This document shows positions 1-12,190 of a DNA stretch of 64,000 bases, in pieces; positions within the stretch are counted from its first letter, which is position 1, and each line of letters begins with the position of its first letter. A model generated the notes under the pieces. The model made no database searches, had not been told where the DNA came from, and saw only the letters and a program-made list of their open reading frames with translations. The translations under genes were made by a program, and so were the position numbers. The stretch lies in assembly GCF_010093535.1 (NCBI RefSeq), contig NW_022985186.1, positions 891,639 through 955,638 on the forward strand, written 5' to 3'. The stretch is from Lindgomyces ingoldianus. Lineage: Eukaryota > Ascomycota > Dothideomycetes > Pleosporales > Lindgomycetaceae.

Positions 1-1412
1 AAATAAAAATGCTGTATAATAATATGTTAAGTAATGTGTAAAAAAAGTATATATTACATTTATATGTTAACTAGAGGCAGTATTTAACTTATTTATTACT
101 ACATAAACTATAGACTTTTTATATAATAATATTAACACACTTAACACATAAATTTAATAGCAGATAGATAATAGTAAGTATAGTCTTACCTTTCTACTAT
201 TATAGCTTAATTAGGTAAAGCTATTTATTTTTATAAATAAATTATTTACTAATAATAAGAACTTTAGCTTACAGCTAGAATTTTTAATTATATTAAGTAA
301 TAAAGACTATATAAAGTAAAGTAACTACTTTAAAATACTAGGCAACATTATATACTAGAATTCTACTAAGTGTAAAAGAGTAACTAGAAGTGTCTTTACT
401 AGTAAACTATATAAAATAGTTAAAGGGTTTAATAATATAATTACCTTTAGTATAACTTTATAGTAAATTATATAAACACTTAAACTACTACTAATTTTAG
501 TAGTAATCTATATAGATTTAAAGTTTCTATATAATTACTTTATTAAGCTAAGCACTACTAGTAAAAAGGAACTTATAATTAACATTATATTACTTTATAA
601 ATTATATAAAAAAAAGAAAATTGCTAAAATTAAGTAAATTAATAGTAAAGATAACTTAGTAAATGCATATATAAAGAAAACACTAAACTAAGCTTTTTAA
701 TTATTAGTTCTAACTAACTGCCTCTCTGTCTAGATAGAAGCATCTGTGGACTAGCTACATTCTGTGCGCAAAGATGCTTTAGACTAACTAGACTAATAAC
801 ACTTTTATATAAAGCCTATTTTCTTTTATTTTATTTTTTTTTATATTATACGCACTTATTTTTCTTATTATAAGAATCTGTTACTGCTAGCACTATATAA
901 AAAGAGAAAAGAGCTAAGAGATTATACAGCAAGGCTTAGAAAGTAAAGGATAAAGAAAAGAAAAGCTATTTATATAGCATAACTAGCTTATTCTAATGTA
1001 TAGCATTACTAGGGGGAAGTCTTAATAAATAAAGTAAAGTAAAGGTAGAACATAATTAGATAGACTTACATAGACAGAAAAGAGGTAACATGTACAGAAG
1101 GCAACTCTTTAGACAAAAAGAAAAGTTGCTAGTGTCTGTACGCAGTAGTAGTGTTATAGCCTAGATATAAGTAATTACGCATAAGCAGGATTACATATCT
1201 ATGTTACATAATGCTTATATATAAACCTCTATGCGCAAACATCTAAATATCCCCTTTTTTCTTTATATAGAGGAAAGATAAGAGTAATAGAACTAGAAAC
1301 ATGTTACTGTTACCTTACCTACCTTATACGCTGTGCACACTGTACACCACTCTTACTCTTGCTACTTAAGTGCTTATACTATAAGCAGCTAGCTGTTAGA
1401 GCCTATTTAACA
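1..1412 (+). mobile_element. LARD-like LTR element, copy 1 (cut by window start, internally deleted)
   Basis: The sequence matches copies at 15.3-17.47 kb and 45.8-47.7 kb, and in reverse complement 2.25-4.46 kb. It ends in a 280-bp LTR. Two internal deletions relative to copy 3 (about 640 bp near position 876 and about 180 bp near position 950) remove the compound microsatellite present in the other copies. No protein-coding frame is recognisable. The left part lies outside the window, so the target duplication cannot be tested. It is in inverted orientation to copy 2, 835 bp away. 'LARD' here is an inference from two LTRs plus a long non-coding interior. Confidence 0.8.
1133..1412 (+). repeat. 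3' LTR of LARD copy 1 (280 bp)
   Basis: Starts TGTCTGTACGCAG and ends TTTAACA (TG...CA). It is the same length as the LTRs at 2248, 5946, 11228, 17187 and 40750. RIP transitions are scattered through it. Confidence 0.88.
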
Positions 1413-2247
1413 ACTAATCTTAATAGCTAAACTTTTTTTTAAAAGACTTAAAGCTAAAAACTTACTAGATTTAAAGTTAAACTTTAGTAGTATAGCTTTT
1501 AAAAACTAAGTTACTTAGTTAAAGGCATAAATTAAACAGCTAACTAGATTAAAAACTATTAGTCTTAATTAACTTTTACTAACTACTAAATTACCTCTAA
1601 TAATGCCTTAAATTCCTTTTACTATACTAATTATAGAAGACTTTTTAGGCACTTTTAAGCCTTTTTAAAGCTACTTTACTAAATGTAGACTTAAGATTAA
1701 GAACCTTATAAATAGTAAAAAACTTATATTTAAATAATAGTAAGCTTTTATTATAAATAGACTTAACATTAATTTAAATTACTATTAGAGTAAGTGTGCA
1801 CGCATAGTGTTAGTATAGAGACACACTACTAGTATTGCAAAGAAATACCTAAAGCCTAGATACCTAGCTAAATTAAATAACTATTAGTTTAAAAATAAAA
1901 ATAAAAATAATTAAGCTTTTATAAACTTACTTTATTACTAGTAATAAAAAGATAAAAGTGTAATAAGTGTTTTAAACTCTAAAAATAAGTAAAAAAAAGT
2001 GTTTTTTCACCCTTAAAGCTTACTTTATCAGTGCTGCTGTTAAAAAGCTTATATTAAAGTTAAAATAGTTTTTTCACTTATAAAAAAATACTACCTAGCC
2101 TAAAAGTACTAAAATTAGGTTTTAAACACACTTAAAAAAGCTTTTTTTAAGATAATAGTAGCCTACTTAATAGCTTATAACATAAAAAAAAAAAGTTTTA
2201 CTATTGTAAAGTAAACTATTAACTACACTTAATAATTTAATAGTAAA
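1413..2247 (+). pseudogene. RIP-degraded retroelement coding remnant, probably 5' part of gypsy-2 gag
   Basis: This AT-rich stretch lies between LARD copies 1 and 2. It is not part of either, because the GTAAA target duplication of copy 2 begins at 2243. Short open stretches on the + strand are interrupted by TAA/TAG. The frame at its right end can be read across the copy 2 insertion into the gag zinc-knuckle segment at 6.2-6.6 kb, which suggests one gypsy gag gene. The match to gag is weak by itself; assignment rests on position. Confidence 0.4.
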
Positions 2248-2527
2248 TGTTAAATAGGCTCTAACAGCTAGCTGCTTGTAGTATAAGCACTTAAGTAGCA
2301 AGAGTAAGAGTGGTGTACAGTGTGCACAGCGTATAAGGTAGGTAAGGTAAGGGCAACATGTTTTTAGTTTTATTACTCTTATTTTTCCTTTATATAAAAG
2401 AAAAAAGGGATATTTAAATATTTACATATAAAAGTTTACACATAAGTATTATGTAATATAAATATGTAATCTTACTTATGCGTAATTACTTATATCTAGG
2501 CTATAATACTGCTGCTATGTATAGATA
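2248..2527 (-). repeat. 3' LTR of LARD copy 2
   Basis: Reverse complement of the TGTCTG...TTTAACA LTR. It is followed on the element's internal side by the A/G-rich block seen just upstream of every 3' LTR of this family. Confidence 0.88.
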
Positions 2528-2976
2528 CTAGCAACTTTTCTTTTTATCTAAAGAGTTACTTTTTATACATGTTACTTTTTTTTAATTTATATAAGTCTAT
2601 CTAATTATGTTCTACCTTTACTCTACCTTATTTATTAGAACTTGCCTTAGTAATGCTATATATTAAAATAAGCTAGTTACACTATATAAAAACCTTTATA
2701 AATAGTGTAAAGTATTTTAAGCTATTATTATCTAGCCTTTATATGCTTACCTTATAAGTAATTTAGTAGTGTATAAACTATTTTATGCAAGGTTTTGTGC
2801 TAGAATAGTGTAGAATCTTTGCGTAGGCAGGTGCGTAGGGAGGTGTATATAATAAGGTCTTCTTTTTTTCTTTACTTTCTCTTCTTTATTCTTTACTTTT
2901 TAGGCCCTACTGTACTATTCTCTAGCTCTTTTCTTTTTTTATACAGTGCTAATAGTAACAGATACTCCTGTCTGTA

Positions 2977-3023
2977 CACACACACACACACATACACACA
3001 CACATAGAGAGAGAGAGAGAGAT
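2977..3023. repeat. Compound (CA)n/(GA)n microsatellite in LARD copy 2
   Basis: A CA tract of about 27 bp is followed by a GA tract of about 19 bp. The same compound locus occurs at the equivalent site in copies 3 and 4 with different lengths, and is missing from copy 1 through a deletion. Confidence 0.95.
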
Positions 3024-5945
3024 GTCTCTCTAGCCTTCCTCCTCTACCTCTAGCGCTGTTAGTGCGGGCGTCTTTAACATCCTTGTGCAGTCTAGCAGCC
3101 TAGGGCGCATCTATGTTACTTTTTTAACTAGTTTTACTACTAATTAGTAGTTTATTTAGCATTTTAGCATAAATATATAAATCTTTTAGCTCTTTTACTT
3201 TTTTTTTATATAAAATGCTAATTATAGATAGGCTAAGAAGTAGCATGTAGTAGCTTTACTATTTTATAATATTAATATTATTTTACTTATTAGCACTAAT
3301 CTACAGCTGTAGGCAGCAAAGGTTATGTATTATAAAGAGTACTTTTATGCAGTTTTAGTCTAGAGTTATAGTTAAGTCTTAGTAACTTTATGTGCTTATT
3401 ATTATAGTAGTATTACTAGTGCTTTTTCTTTTATTAAGTATTATATATTAGCTAACTTTTAGGCTAATGCCTACGCCTTATGTGTATAGTAGAGCTGTGG
3501 TCTACATTATAACTACTATATATAAGAGGTGGTGGCTTTTTCTTCTTTTATATACTAGATAAATAGACTGTTTTTTATATATATTTTTTTTTTCTAATTT
3601 TGTAATAAGAAAAATAAGTGTGTATAATAAAAAAAAATAAAAAAAATAAGCCTTATATAAAGGTGTTATTAGTTTAGTTAGTCTAAAGCATCTTTGCGCA
3701 TAAAATCTAGCTAGTCTACAAATGCTTCTATCTAGACAGAGAGGTAGTTAGTTAGAACTAATAATTAAAAAGCCTAGTTTAGTGTTTTCTTTATATATAT
3801 ATTTACTAAGTTATTTTTACTATTAATCTACTTTATTTTAGTAATTTCTTTTTTTTATATAATTTATAAAGTAATATAATGTTAATTATAAGTTACTTTT
3901 TACTAGTAGTGCTTAGCTTAATAAGGTAATTATATAAAAACTTTAAATTTATATAAATTACTACTAGAATTAGTAGTAGTTTAAGTATTTATATAATTTA
4001 CTATAAAGTTATACTAAAAGTAATTACATTATTAAACTTTTTAACTATTTTATATAGTTTACTAGTAAAGACACTTTTAGTTACTTTTTTACACTTAGTA
4101 GAATTTTAGTGTATAATGTTACCTAGTATTTTAAAGTAGTTACTTTACTTTATATAGTCTTTATTACTTAATATAATTAAAAATCCTAGCTATAAGCTAA
4201 GGTTTTTATTATTAGTAAATAATTTATTTATAAAGATAAACAGCTTTGCATAATTAAGCTATAATAGTAGAAAAGTAAAACTATGCTTACTATTATCTAT
4301 TTATTATTAAATTTATACATTAAGTGTATTAATATTATTATATAAAGGGTCTATAGTTTATGTAGTAATAGAGAGGTTAAATGCTGCCTTTAGTTAACAT
4401 ATAGATGTAATATATGCCTCTTTTACATATTACTTAACATATTATTATGCAGCATTTTTATTCTTTAAGTTAATTATATAAAAGTAGCTTACTTATCTTT
4501 TTTAAGTAAAAACTATTATGTTATGTATAAGTTTAATTTTTCTACTATTAAACTTAATAGGCTGCTTCTCTGCTAAAATAGCCTTACTTTTTATATAAAA
4601 CTTTACTTTTTATAGTTTTTTTTTTTTTTATATAAAATCCTTTATTATAATGCTTAAAGTGTTATATAAATGCTTCTAGTTATTTCTAAGGCCTATGTTG
4701 TGCATATAGTGCATATTTACCTAACTTTCTAGGATATCTAGAAAGATGTCTGTGTACTAAGTTTCCTAGATATCTAGCTATTAACATAAATTAATAAAGA
4801 TCTTTATTTTATTTATAAAGATGTTATATAGTTAACTTATATAGTTATTATTTTTTTTTTTATGCTTTTTAAAATTATATAATTTTATTTGCTAGAAGTT
4901 TTTATTTAGCAGTTTCCCTCTAGAGTAGAAGTTTATATAGGTTGTAATGTAGTATAGATTGTGCAGGTAGTATTAGTAGTGTATACACTACTGCAGGCAG
5001 TAGTGTGTATAATTAAGGGTGTGGAGCAGGCGTTAAGTAGGGTAGCATGTATTATTTGTATAGTAATTAGTGTAGTGCTAGCTAAGGTGTAAGAGCAGGT
5101 AATGCTAGTATGTTTAGTGTTAATAGCAGCATTATATTTAGTCTACTTCTGTGTAGAGCCTTATATAGTAATAAAAGTTATATATAAACCCTTTTTAGTG
5201 CAATTGCTTTTTCTTATGCTATATTATATAGCTTCTAGGCTTAGGTACCTTTAGTGCTTAGCTATAGTGTAATTTTTTTATTCTTTAGCACTTATATAAG
5301 CTTTCTTTTAAACGTGTAGCTAAGTGCTAAAAAGTCTTATAGTGTCTATTTTTTAAAATCCTTTATGTATAAACTTAAAAGAGTAGCGCCTTTCTAAGTT
5401 ATTATGCATAGATTAGTAATTATATAACTTATATATAATTAAGTTTATAGGCTTATTAAAGCCTCTAACATGTTAATCTTGTTATTCTAGTACTTTCGGC
5501 TAGTCTTGTTCTGTAGTGTTGCCTCTAATATTTTTATGTCCTTTATAAGTTGTTTGTATAATAAGAATTTTTTTTTTTTATTATTACGCAGAGTTGTTAG
5601 TTGCTAATAAGATTTTATTATAATAGTATAGTTAATTGCTTTTCTAGTAGATTACGCAGGTACTGCTGTTATCTAGCTGCTAGGTTGTGCAGCTTTAATA
5701 GCTTTAGTGTGCGCCTTACACTATCTCCTCTTTACTTTGTACAGTAGCAGAGCTTGCTGTATAATGCAAAGGATTAATCTGCTATCCTAAGAGATAGGTA
5801 ACTAAACAAAGTACCTTATAAAGCGTAGGTACTCTGCTGTTACTCTTCTTAAGAGATAGGTAATAAAACAAAGTACCTTATAAAGCCTAAGTACTCTATT
5901 ATTACTTTTGCTAATTTATAGTTAATTAAATTAACTACTAATTAG

Positions 5946-6225
5946 TGTTAAATAGGCTCTAACAGCTAGCTGCTTATAGTATAAGCACTTAAGTAGTAAA
6001 AGTAAGAGTAGTATACAGTGTGCACAGCGTATAAGGTAGGTAAAGTAAAGGTAACATGTTTCTAGTTCTATTGCTCTTATCTTTCCTCTGTATAAAGAAA
6101 AAAGAGGATATCTAGATGTTTGCGCATAGAGGTTTGCGCACAAGCATTATGTGACATAGATACGTGATCCTGCTTGTGCGCGATTGCTTGTATCTAGGCC
6201 GCAACGCTGCTGCTGCGTACAGACA
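5946..6225 (-). repeat. 5' LTR of LARD copy 2
   Basis: 280 bp with TG...CA ends. Its outer (right) end keeps CpG-rich motifs such as TTGTGCGCGATTGC, while the inner end is more RIP-mutated. Confidence 0.88.
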
Positions 6226-6230
6226 GTAAA

Positions 6231-6580
6231 CCTATTATAAATTAATTATAAAAAGGTTTTAGTAATACCTTTAAGGCAGTATACTATTCTAGTGCATCCT
6301 AACCGACACCTATGCTAGTACCCTAATCCACCCTAGCTACCTATTAACAACTTAGCTAGACACCTGCCTCTAAAAGATAAACAACTTCTAGTAACTATTA
6401 TAATTATAGTAAACTAAAATATTTTACTAGTAATTATTCTATCTCTAGAGTATAAAAAATTAAAGTAGAGTAATAAAAATTTAAGAAAAAGTTTATAAAT
6501 ATAAATAATTATAACTTAACCTTTTCTTAAATAAAAAATAGAAATGCTTAAAAAAAATTTTTATTTTAACCTTAAATAAG
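6231..6580 (+). pseudogene. gypsy-2 gag C-terminus with decayed CCHC zinc knuckle
   Basis: Around 6386-6440 the + strand frame reads like a retroviral CCHC knuckle in which the cysteines have become tyrosine (TGC/TGT to TAC/TAT): the pattern Y-Y-N-Y-x4-Y-F-x3-Y sits where C-x2-C-x4-H-x4-C is expected. That is the G-to-A damage RIP gives. The gene is then cut by the pogo P1 insertion at the TA at 6581. The protease domain resumes at 22.4 kb, the normal order for a Ty3/gypsy gag-pol. Confidence 0.55.
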
Positions 6581-6824
6581 TAACGTACTTTATAGGCGAG
6601 TTGCTCACACACCTAAGTTGCTTACTTTTGCCAAGACCCCACCCTAACAAACTCTATTATAGCCTATAACAACCTGCTCTAGCACTATATAGTACAGTAC
6701 AGCCTAGAATATTATTTAGATACTACTTCTGCTTCTTACTTACATATTTGCGTGTTATGCCTAGTTTAATTGCACTATCTATAGAGCCTTTAGGATAGCT
6801 TACCTACTTTAGCTTACACCTGCT

Positions 6825-7415
6825 TGTTACGGTCTATGGTTGGACTAGCGTAACTCCACCGGCAGTGCTCCACAATCTAGCTGGATTGGGACAGGGCTCG
6901 CTTATGGACCAGTCGGAGGACACGGGGGCAGCGCAGCTGCCCGCGATAACGGAAGAATGTGTCATCTAATAGAAAGACGGGCCACAAGTCTAGGAGCCCA
7001 GGGGAGCTTGTAGGAGCCCTCCTTAGCAAGCTCTTATAAACTCCTACCTGCTCCCCTTAGCACTCTAACACATGTATATAGTTCCTGCATTAAACAACTT
7101 TTAGAAGGTGTGTTTAATGTTTAGTTTATTCTTTACATAGACTAAGTAGCATTTAGCTTTCTAAAGAGCTATAATACTATTTATATATTTTACACTATAT
7201 ATACCTCTAACCCTGTCTAACAGGACTGTTTAACTCTAGCTTTTCTACTGCTGCATAAAGGGCGAACTATAATTTAGTTACCCTACTCTACTCTAATAGC
7301 CTATTAGCCTGTACGTAGGACTGTACACCCTACTAGTTGGCCCCTACTACCTGTTCTATTCCCCTATAGGAATATTATTAGACCTAAGTGCTTTTAAGAA
7401 GCAAGGATTATAACA
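6825..7415 (+). repeat. 5' LTR of gypsy-1 (591 bp)
   Basis: Starts TGTTACGGTC and ends TATAACA. The first ~200 bp keep many CpG/CpA sites, while the inner half is RIP-mutated relative to the 3' LTR. Confidence 0.92.
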
Positions 7416-7499
7416 TTAAACACTATCCCCTCTAAAAAGTATAGATACGTTTTAACATAACCTAGATTCTAACATAGCCTACACAGCCTTATTAGGATT

Positions 7500-8660
7500 A
7501 ATAGAAGTTCCTACCTAAAGCAAAGCTATCTTAGCAGGATAGATTAATTTAATCTAGAAAGACATTAAAAAACTCTAGTAAATTAGTAAAAACATAGGTA
7601 AATTAGTAAGCCTTTAATAAAAAGTTATAGACTTTTACTAAAAAGTAGTAGAATTACAGAACCTTTTTAAACTCTTAAGCCCCTAAGAAGCTACTAACTA
7701 AGCCTATTAAATACATAAACTATAAGTAGAGCTAGCAAAAATTTAGAACATCTTAACTAAAAAAGCAAGCATTATAGCTAAGAAGACTTTAAGACTAGCT
7801 TTTTTAAAGCTTTTTAAAGGATTACTAAAAGACCTTTAACTATTCTTTATAAAATGTTACCTTTACATGTAATACAACAAAGGAGCATTTTAGACAGACA
7901 TAAAAATAATATCCTAAATAAAACTATACCTAAAAGGCCCCCCTGTAATTTAGTTCTAGCTCTATGTAAATAACTAGATAAACTTTAAAGTAAATAGTAA
8001 AGCACTTACCTCTAAGACAGAGGAAGTGTTTAGTAGTGTTAAAAACTTTAAAAACGCTCTAACAGCTATCTATAGAACCTTAAATAAAAAGAAGATTACA
8101 GCTAACAAGTTACATACTATAAAACAAGGTACTAGCCTAGTCTAGAACTATGCAGCACGCTTTAGAGAACAATTAGCTATCTACAGATAGATAGACTAGA
8201 AAGCCCTTTATTGCATGTTTTATAATAGACTAAGTAAAATAGTAAAAAATAAATTTATGCATAGTAAAAAGCTAACTACTTTTAAAAACTTTATTATGTA
8301 AGCAAAAACTTATAATAACTGCTATAAGAAGTGTAAAAGAGAAAAAAAATAAAAAGGAACTTCTTAAAGAGTAGAGTTTATTCCTAAAAAAAAAAACCCT
8401 TTATAATATAATAGGAAACTAATAGACCTTAGTTACATAAAGCATACATAAAGCCCCTTTTCTAAGAAGAGCTAAGTTCTAAGATGTAATAGGTTGCCTT
8501 TAATAAAGGAATAATAAAAGTAGCTAAAGGACAAAGCCTGCCTAAACTATAAAAAAGTAGAACATTTCTGCTAAAACTGCCTAGACTTCTAAAAGAGGGA
8601 GAATAAAGATACTACTACAATAATAAAAGCTATTACTGCTAAATATAGCCTTATAAATAA
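7500..8660 (+). pseudogene. gypsy-1 gag remnant
   Basis: The frame encodes a retrotransposon gag core. Recognisable pieces around 8100-8300 include T-x-KQGTS-x-V-x-NYAARF and a following F-YNRLSKIVKNKFM segment, as in fungal Ty3/gypsy capsid proteins. A region at 8530-8590 is placed and spaced like the nucleocapsid knuckle. Stops are TAA/TAG replacing Gln or Trp. Gag would form the cytoplasmic virus-like particle around element RNA; here it is a pseudogene. Its 5' start was not fixed. Confidence 0.7.
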
Positions 8661-9779
8661 GGAAATATTAGAGAGACTAGATAATAAACTTTACTAGTAA
8701 TATAAAAAAAACTACTTTTTAAACAACTGCCCTAAAGTATATTAGAAGGTAGTTATTTAAAACTTTAGTAGCTTAGACATAGTGTTATAGGACTTTATAA
8801 TTCTTAAAAGATATAAAAAAAAGACTTAGATCTAAAAATATATTATAAATATTTAGAAAAAAGAGAAACAGTTCCCTCTTTAAGACTAGACTTTTAGTAC
8901 TTTAGTAAAAGAACTCTCTAGACAGTTCTAGGAATGTAAATGCTAGAAGTGCAGTTTACAACATAACTACCTAAGCTATTGCATAGTAATGCTCTACTAG
9001 ATAAACATTAGTAATAACTACCTAATGTTCAATATAATATAGTAGATAGCTAAAGTTAAATATAACATTATAGATAATAAAGAATAATAGCAGTTCTTTG
9101 TCTAGATCTAAGATTAGAAACTAGAAGAACTAGGCAGACCTGCTAGGTTTAAAGTCCTAAAGCTAGTACCTAAAAAGCCTAAGACGCCACTCCTAAGCCT
9201 AGTAATTAGCAGGAAGGCTTTAGTAATGCAATAGAGCTACAGCTAGTGTACACTCTGCAGAAATAAAACCTATAGCACAGATAATTACTAATAGAAAGGA
9301 CACCCTGTTTAGATAGTACAAACATAAGAATACCTATAGTAGACTTAGAAGAGCCCCTCTAACATGTTACATAGACCTAATAATTGTCTATACCCCTAGT
9401 ACTAATGTACACAGCGTTACTGTATAAAACATTAGGACAACAAACACTGCATAGGCTAGTAGCCTACATAAAAAAAGAACTACAATAGTTGCCTATAGCA
9501 AGAGACAGCCTCTGCCTGCAAAACTATAAACTGCTACACTTATTAGACTGCCCCTTTTTATAAATAGAAGAGATAGCTAGCATGTAAAAAATAAGACAAC
9601 TGTAGGTTCTACTACTTCTAGTAGAAAGCAGCAAGAAAGGAAGACTATTTAACATTACACTACTTAGTTAAAGATTATAAATGCAAAGTAGCTAACTACT
9701 GCAACTAAGAACATTAAATTTATAAAAAAAAAGGATAAGTTTAACAACAACTTATAGAACATTAACTTCTATCCCCTTC

Positions 9780-11227
9780 TAAATAAAGAAACCCTCTATA
9801 ATATATTAGCCCTAGTTATAGTTAGATAAGAGGTAGAACATAGTCTAACAACCACCTTCACGTATAAAGGGTAGCCTAGACTAGCCCTTGTAGACAGTAG
9901 ATGCACATTTACTATAATAGACAAAAACTAGGTAGATAAATAAAGCATTCTATTTTAAATAAAGAAAAATCTATTTAAGGTAACTCTTGCTAACGCATTT
10001 TTAATTAAGTATAGTAAAAAATAGATTAGCCTAGAAACATATAAAAAAGACTTTAAAACCCTAAATATAAAAGACTAGAGGTTTATAAACATTCTCTTGC
10101 TAGAAGGCAAGTATAATGCAATTCTAGGCTGTAACTAGCTTAGGGCACATAACCCTGCAATTAATTAGAGGATAATAACTATAAAAACCCTTAATAAACA
10201 TGCGCGCACAACTTAGTTAGCATGCTATAATAACTTATGCCTAGTCTATAAATAAGTAAAGCAGGGCAGCAGTTATTTCTCTAAGAAAAGAAAACTCTAG
10301 AAATTCCCTTACTAAGAGCTAAAAGCTTAGGTAGTAAGAATAATAAAAAAAAACTTAAAGAAGTTTTTTATAAAGAAATTAAGACTAATAAAGATATAGA
10401 ATAGATTAGCATCTTCTAAATCTAAGACAAAGGCAGCATTCCTCTTAAATACAAAGATTATAAAGATATGTTTAAAACACTAAAGAACCTAAAAAAACTG
10501 CTACTACACTAGCCTTAGGACTATGCTATTAACTTAATAAAAAACTATTATCTAAAAACTTATAAGCTTTGTCTCTTAACTAGAATATAAAAAGAGGTCT
10601 TGTAGGAATATGTTAACTAAATGTTAGCCTAAGGCTACATCTAGAAAAGCGACAGCCTAGTTGCTTTAGCTATAGTTTTTGTAAAAAAGAAGAGAGAAAA
10701 AATCTAAGTCTATTAGGACTATAGAACCTTAAATAATAACATAATTTAAAATTAGTTTCCTCTACTTATTATATAAGATATTATAAACTAACTAAAAAGA
10801 ACCTAATACTTTATAAAGTTTAACATATAAGATAAATTTAATAAAATAAAAATAAAAGAAGAAGATAAGTAGCTTACCGCATTTAAAACTCTATAAAGAC
10901 TTTATAAACTATTAGTAATGCTATTTAGCCTAACAAACACTTTAGTAACATTCTAGCAGATTATTAACACAGCTCTGAATCCTTATCTGAATGTCTTTAC
11001 CTTAGTGTACCTAGATAACGTCCTTATCTACTTAAAAGACACTCTAGAAGACTATGTACAAAAAGTATAAAAAGTCCTAGAACAGCTACAGAAGTACAGA
11101 CTCTACCTGCAGCTTTCTAAATGCAAATTCTATGTTACAAAAACAGAATACTTAGAATTTATCATTAATAGTAAGGAAATAAAAATTAACTTAGCTAAAG
11201 TACAGAAGGTACTTAAATAGCTAAAAC
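9780..11227 (+). pseudogene. gypsy-1 pol, part 1: protease and reverse transcriptase
   Basis: The aspartic protease is seen near 9880-9915 as L-V-D-S-R-C-T-F (LVDSGCTF type, Gly lost). The RT spans about 10450-11220 with recognisable blocks: PLTR-like N-terminal motif, a KKK-G-KIRVCQDYRALN-type segment near 10680-10740, LPL(I)I-x-DI, and the catalytic box near 11004-11020 reading YLDNV, where YLDDV is expected (second Asp to Asn by G-to-A). The RT/RNase H connection is cut by LARD copy 3 and resumes after 17471. RT would copy element RNA into DNA; this copy is dead. Confidence 0.85.
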
Positions 11228-11507
11228 TGTCTGTACGCAGCAGCAGCGTCACAATCTAGATACAAGCGATCGCGCACAAGCAGGACCACGTATCTATGTC
11301 ACATGATGCTTGTGCGCGAACCTCTGTACACAAACATCTAGATATTCTCTTTTTCCTCTGTATAAAGGAAAGACAAGAGTAATAGAACTAGAAACATGTT
11401 GCCTTTACTTTACCTACTTTGTATGCTGTGCACACTGTACACTACTCTTACTCTTGCTACTTAGGTGCTTATACTATAAGTAGCTAGCTATTAGATCCTA
11501 TTTAACA
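11228..11507 (+). repeat. 5' LTR of LARD copy 3
   Basis: 280 bp, TGTCTG...TTTAACA. The outer end retains GCAGCAGCAGCGTCAC and GATCGCGCACAAGC. The equivalent part of the 3' LTR, which lies inside the element, reads as transitions. Confidence 0.9.
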
Positions 11508-11670
11508 CTAATTAGTAGTTAATTTAATTAACTATAAATTAGTAAGAGTAATAATAAAGTACCTACGCTTTATAAAGTACTTTGTTGTATTACTTATCCT
11601 TTAGAAAGAGTAACAACAAAGGACCTACGCCTTGTAAGGTACTTTGTTTAGTTACTTATCTTTTAGAATA

Positions 11671-12190
11671 GTAGATTAATCCTTTGCATTGTACAGCAAG
11701 CTCTGCTACTGTACAGAGTAAGGAGGAGATAGTGTAAGACGCACACTAAAGCTACTAAAGCTGCATAACCTAGTAGCTAGACAATAGCACATTAATCCTT
11801 TGCATTATACAGCAAGCTCTGCTACTGTACAAAGTAAGAAGGAGATAGTGTAAAGCGCACACTAAAACTATTAAAGCTGCACAACCTAGCAGCTAGATAA
11901 CAGCAGTACCTGCGCAATCTACTGCACAAGCAATTAACTCTACGCCTTATAAAGCACTTTGTTTTATTACTTATCTCTTAGAAAAAGTAACAATAAAGCA
12001 CTTATGCTTTATAAGGTACTTTATTTAGTTACCTATTATTTAGAATAGTAGATTAATCCTTTACATTATACAGTAAGCTCTGCTACTGTATAAAGTAAGA
12101 AGAAGATAGTGCAAGGCGCACACTAAAGCTATTAAAGCTGCACAACCTAGCAGCTAGACAACAGCAGTACCCACGCAATCTACTAGAAAA
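11671..12190 (+). repeat. Three copies of a ~120-130 bp leader unit in LARD copy 3
   Basis: The unit starting GTAGATTAATCCTTT and containing CAGCAAGCTCTGCTACTG appears at about 11671, 11790 and 12048. Copies 2 and 4 have a single unit each (5.68-5.80 kb reversed; 41.19-41.33 kb). Shorter repeats around GTACCTACGCTTTATAA lie just upstream. Confidence 0.85.

Larger units (their letters stand above)
2248..6225 (-). mobile_element. LARD-like LTR element, copy 2, complete (3978 bp)
   Basis: Both 280-bp LTRs are present (2248-2527 and 5946-6225). A 5-bp target duplication GTAAA lies on each side (2243-2247 and 6226-6230). The interior of about 3.4 kb shows no gag, protease, RT, RNase H or integrase motif on either strand, although neighbouring retrotransposons remain recognisable after similar RIP. 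It does hold a compound CA/GA microsatellite and a conserved leader next to the 5' LTR. This fits a large non-autonomous LTR derivative mobilised in trans; the autonomous partner is unknown. It is inserted in gypsy-2 gag. Confidence 0.85.

Noticed and set aside
1..4465. Large palindrome from 1 to 4.46 kb
   Set aside because: It is explained by two LARD copies inserted in opposite orientation around 835 bp of other sequence, not by a single inverted duplication.
4461..5945. Possible coding region in the LARD interior
   Set aside because: Read in six frames with stops tolerated, no gag, protease, RT or integrase motif appears, unlike the neighbouring gypsy and copia elements.
5931..6143. LTR-derived ORFs of about 70 codons (also at 40832)
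   Set aside because: They lie within the LARD LTRs and open only where RIP did not create a stop; no coding signal.
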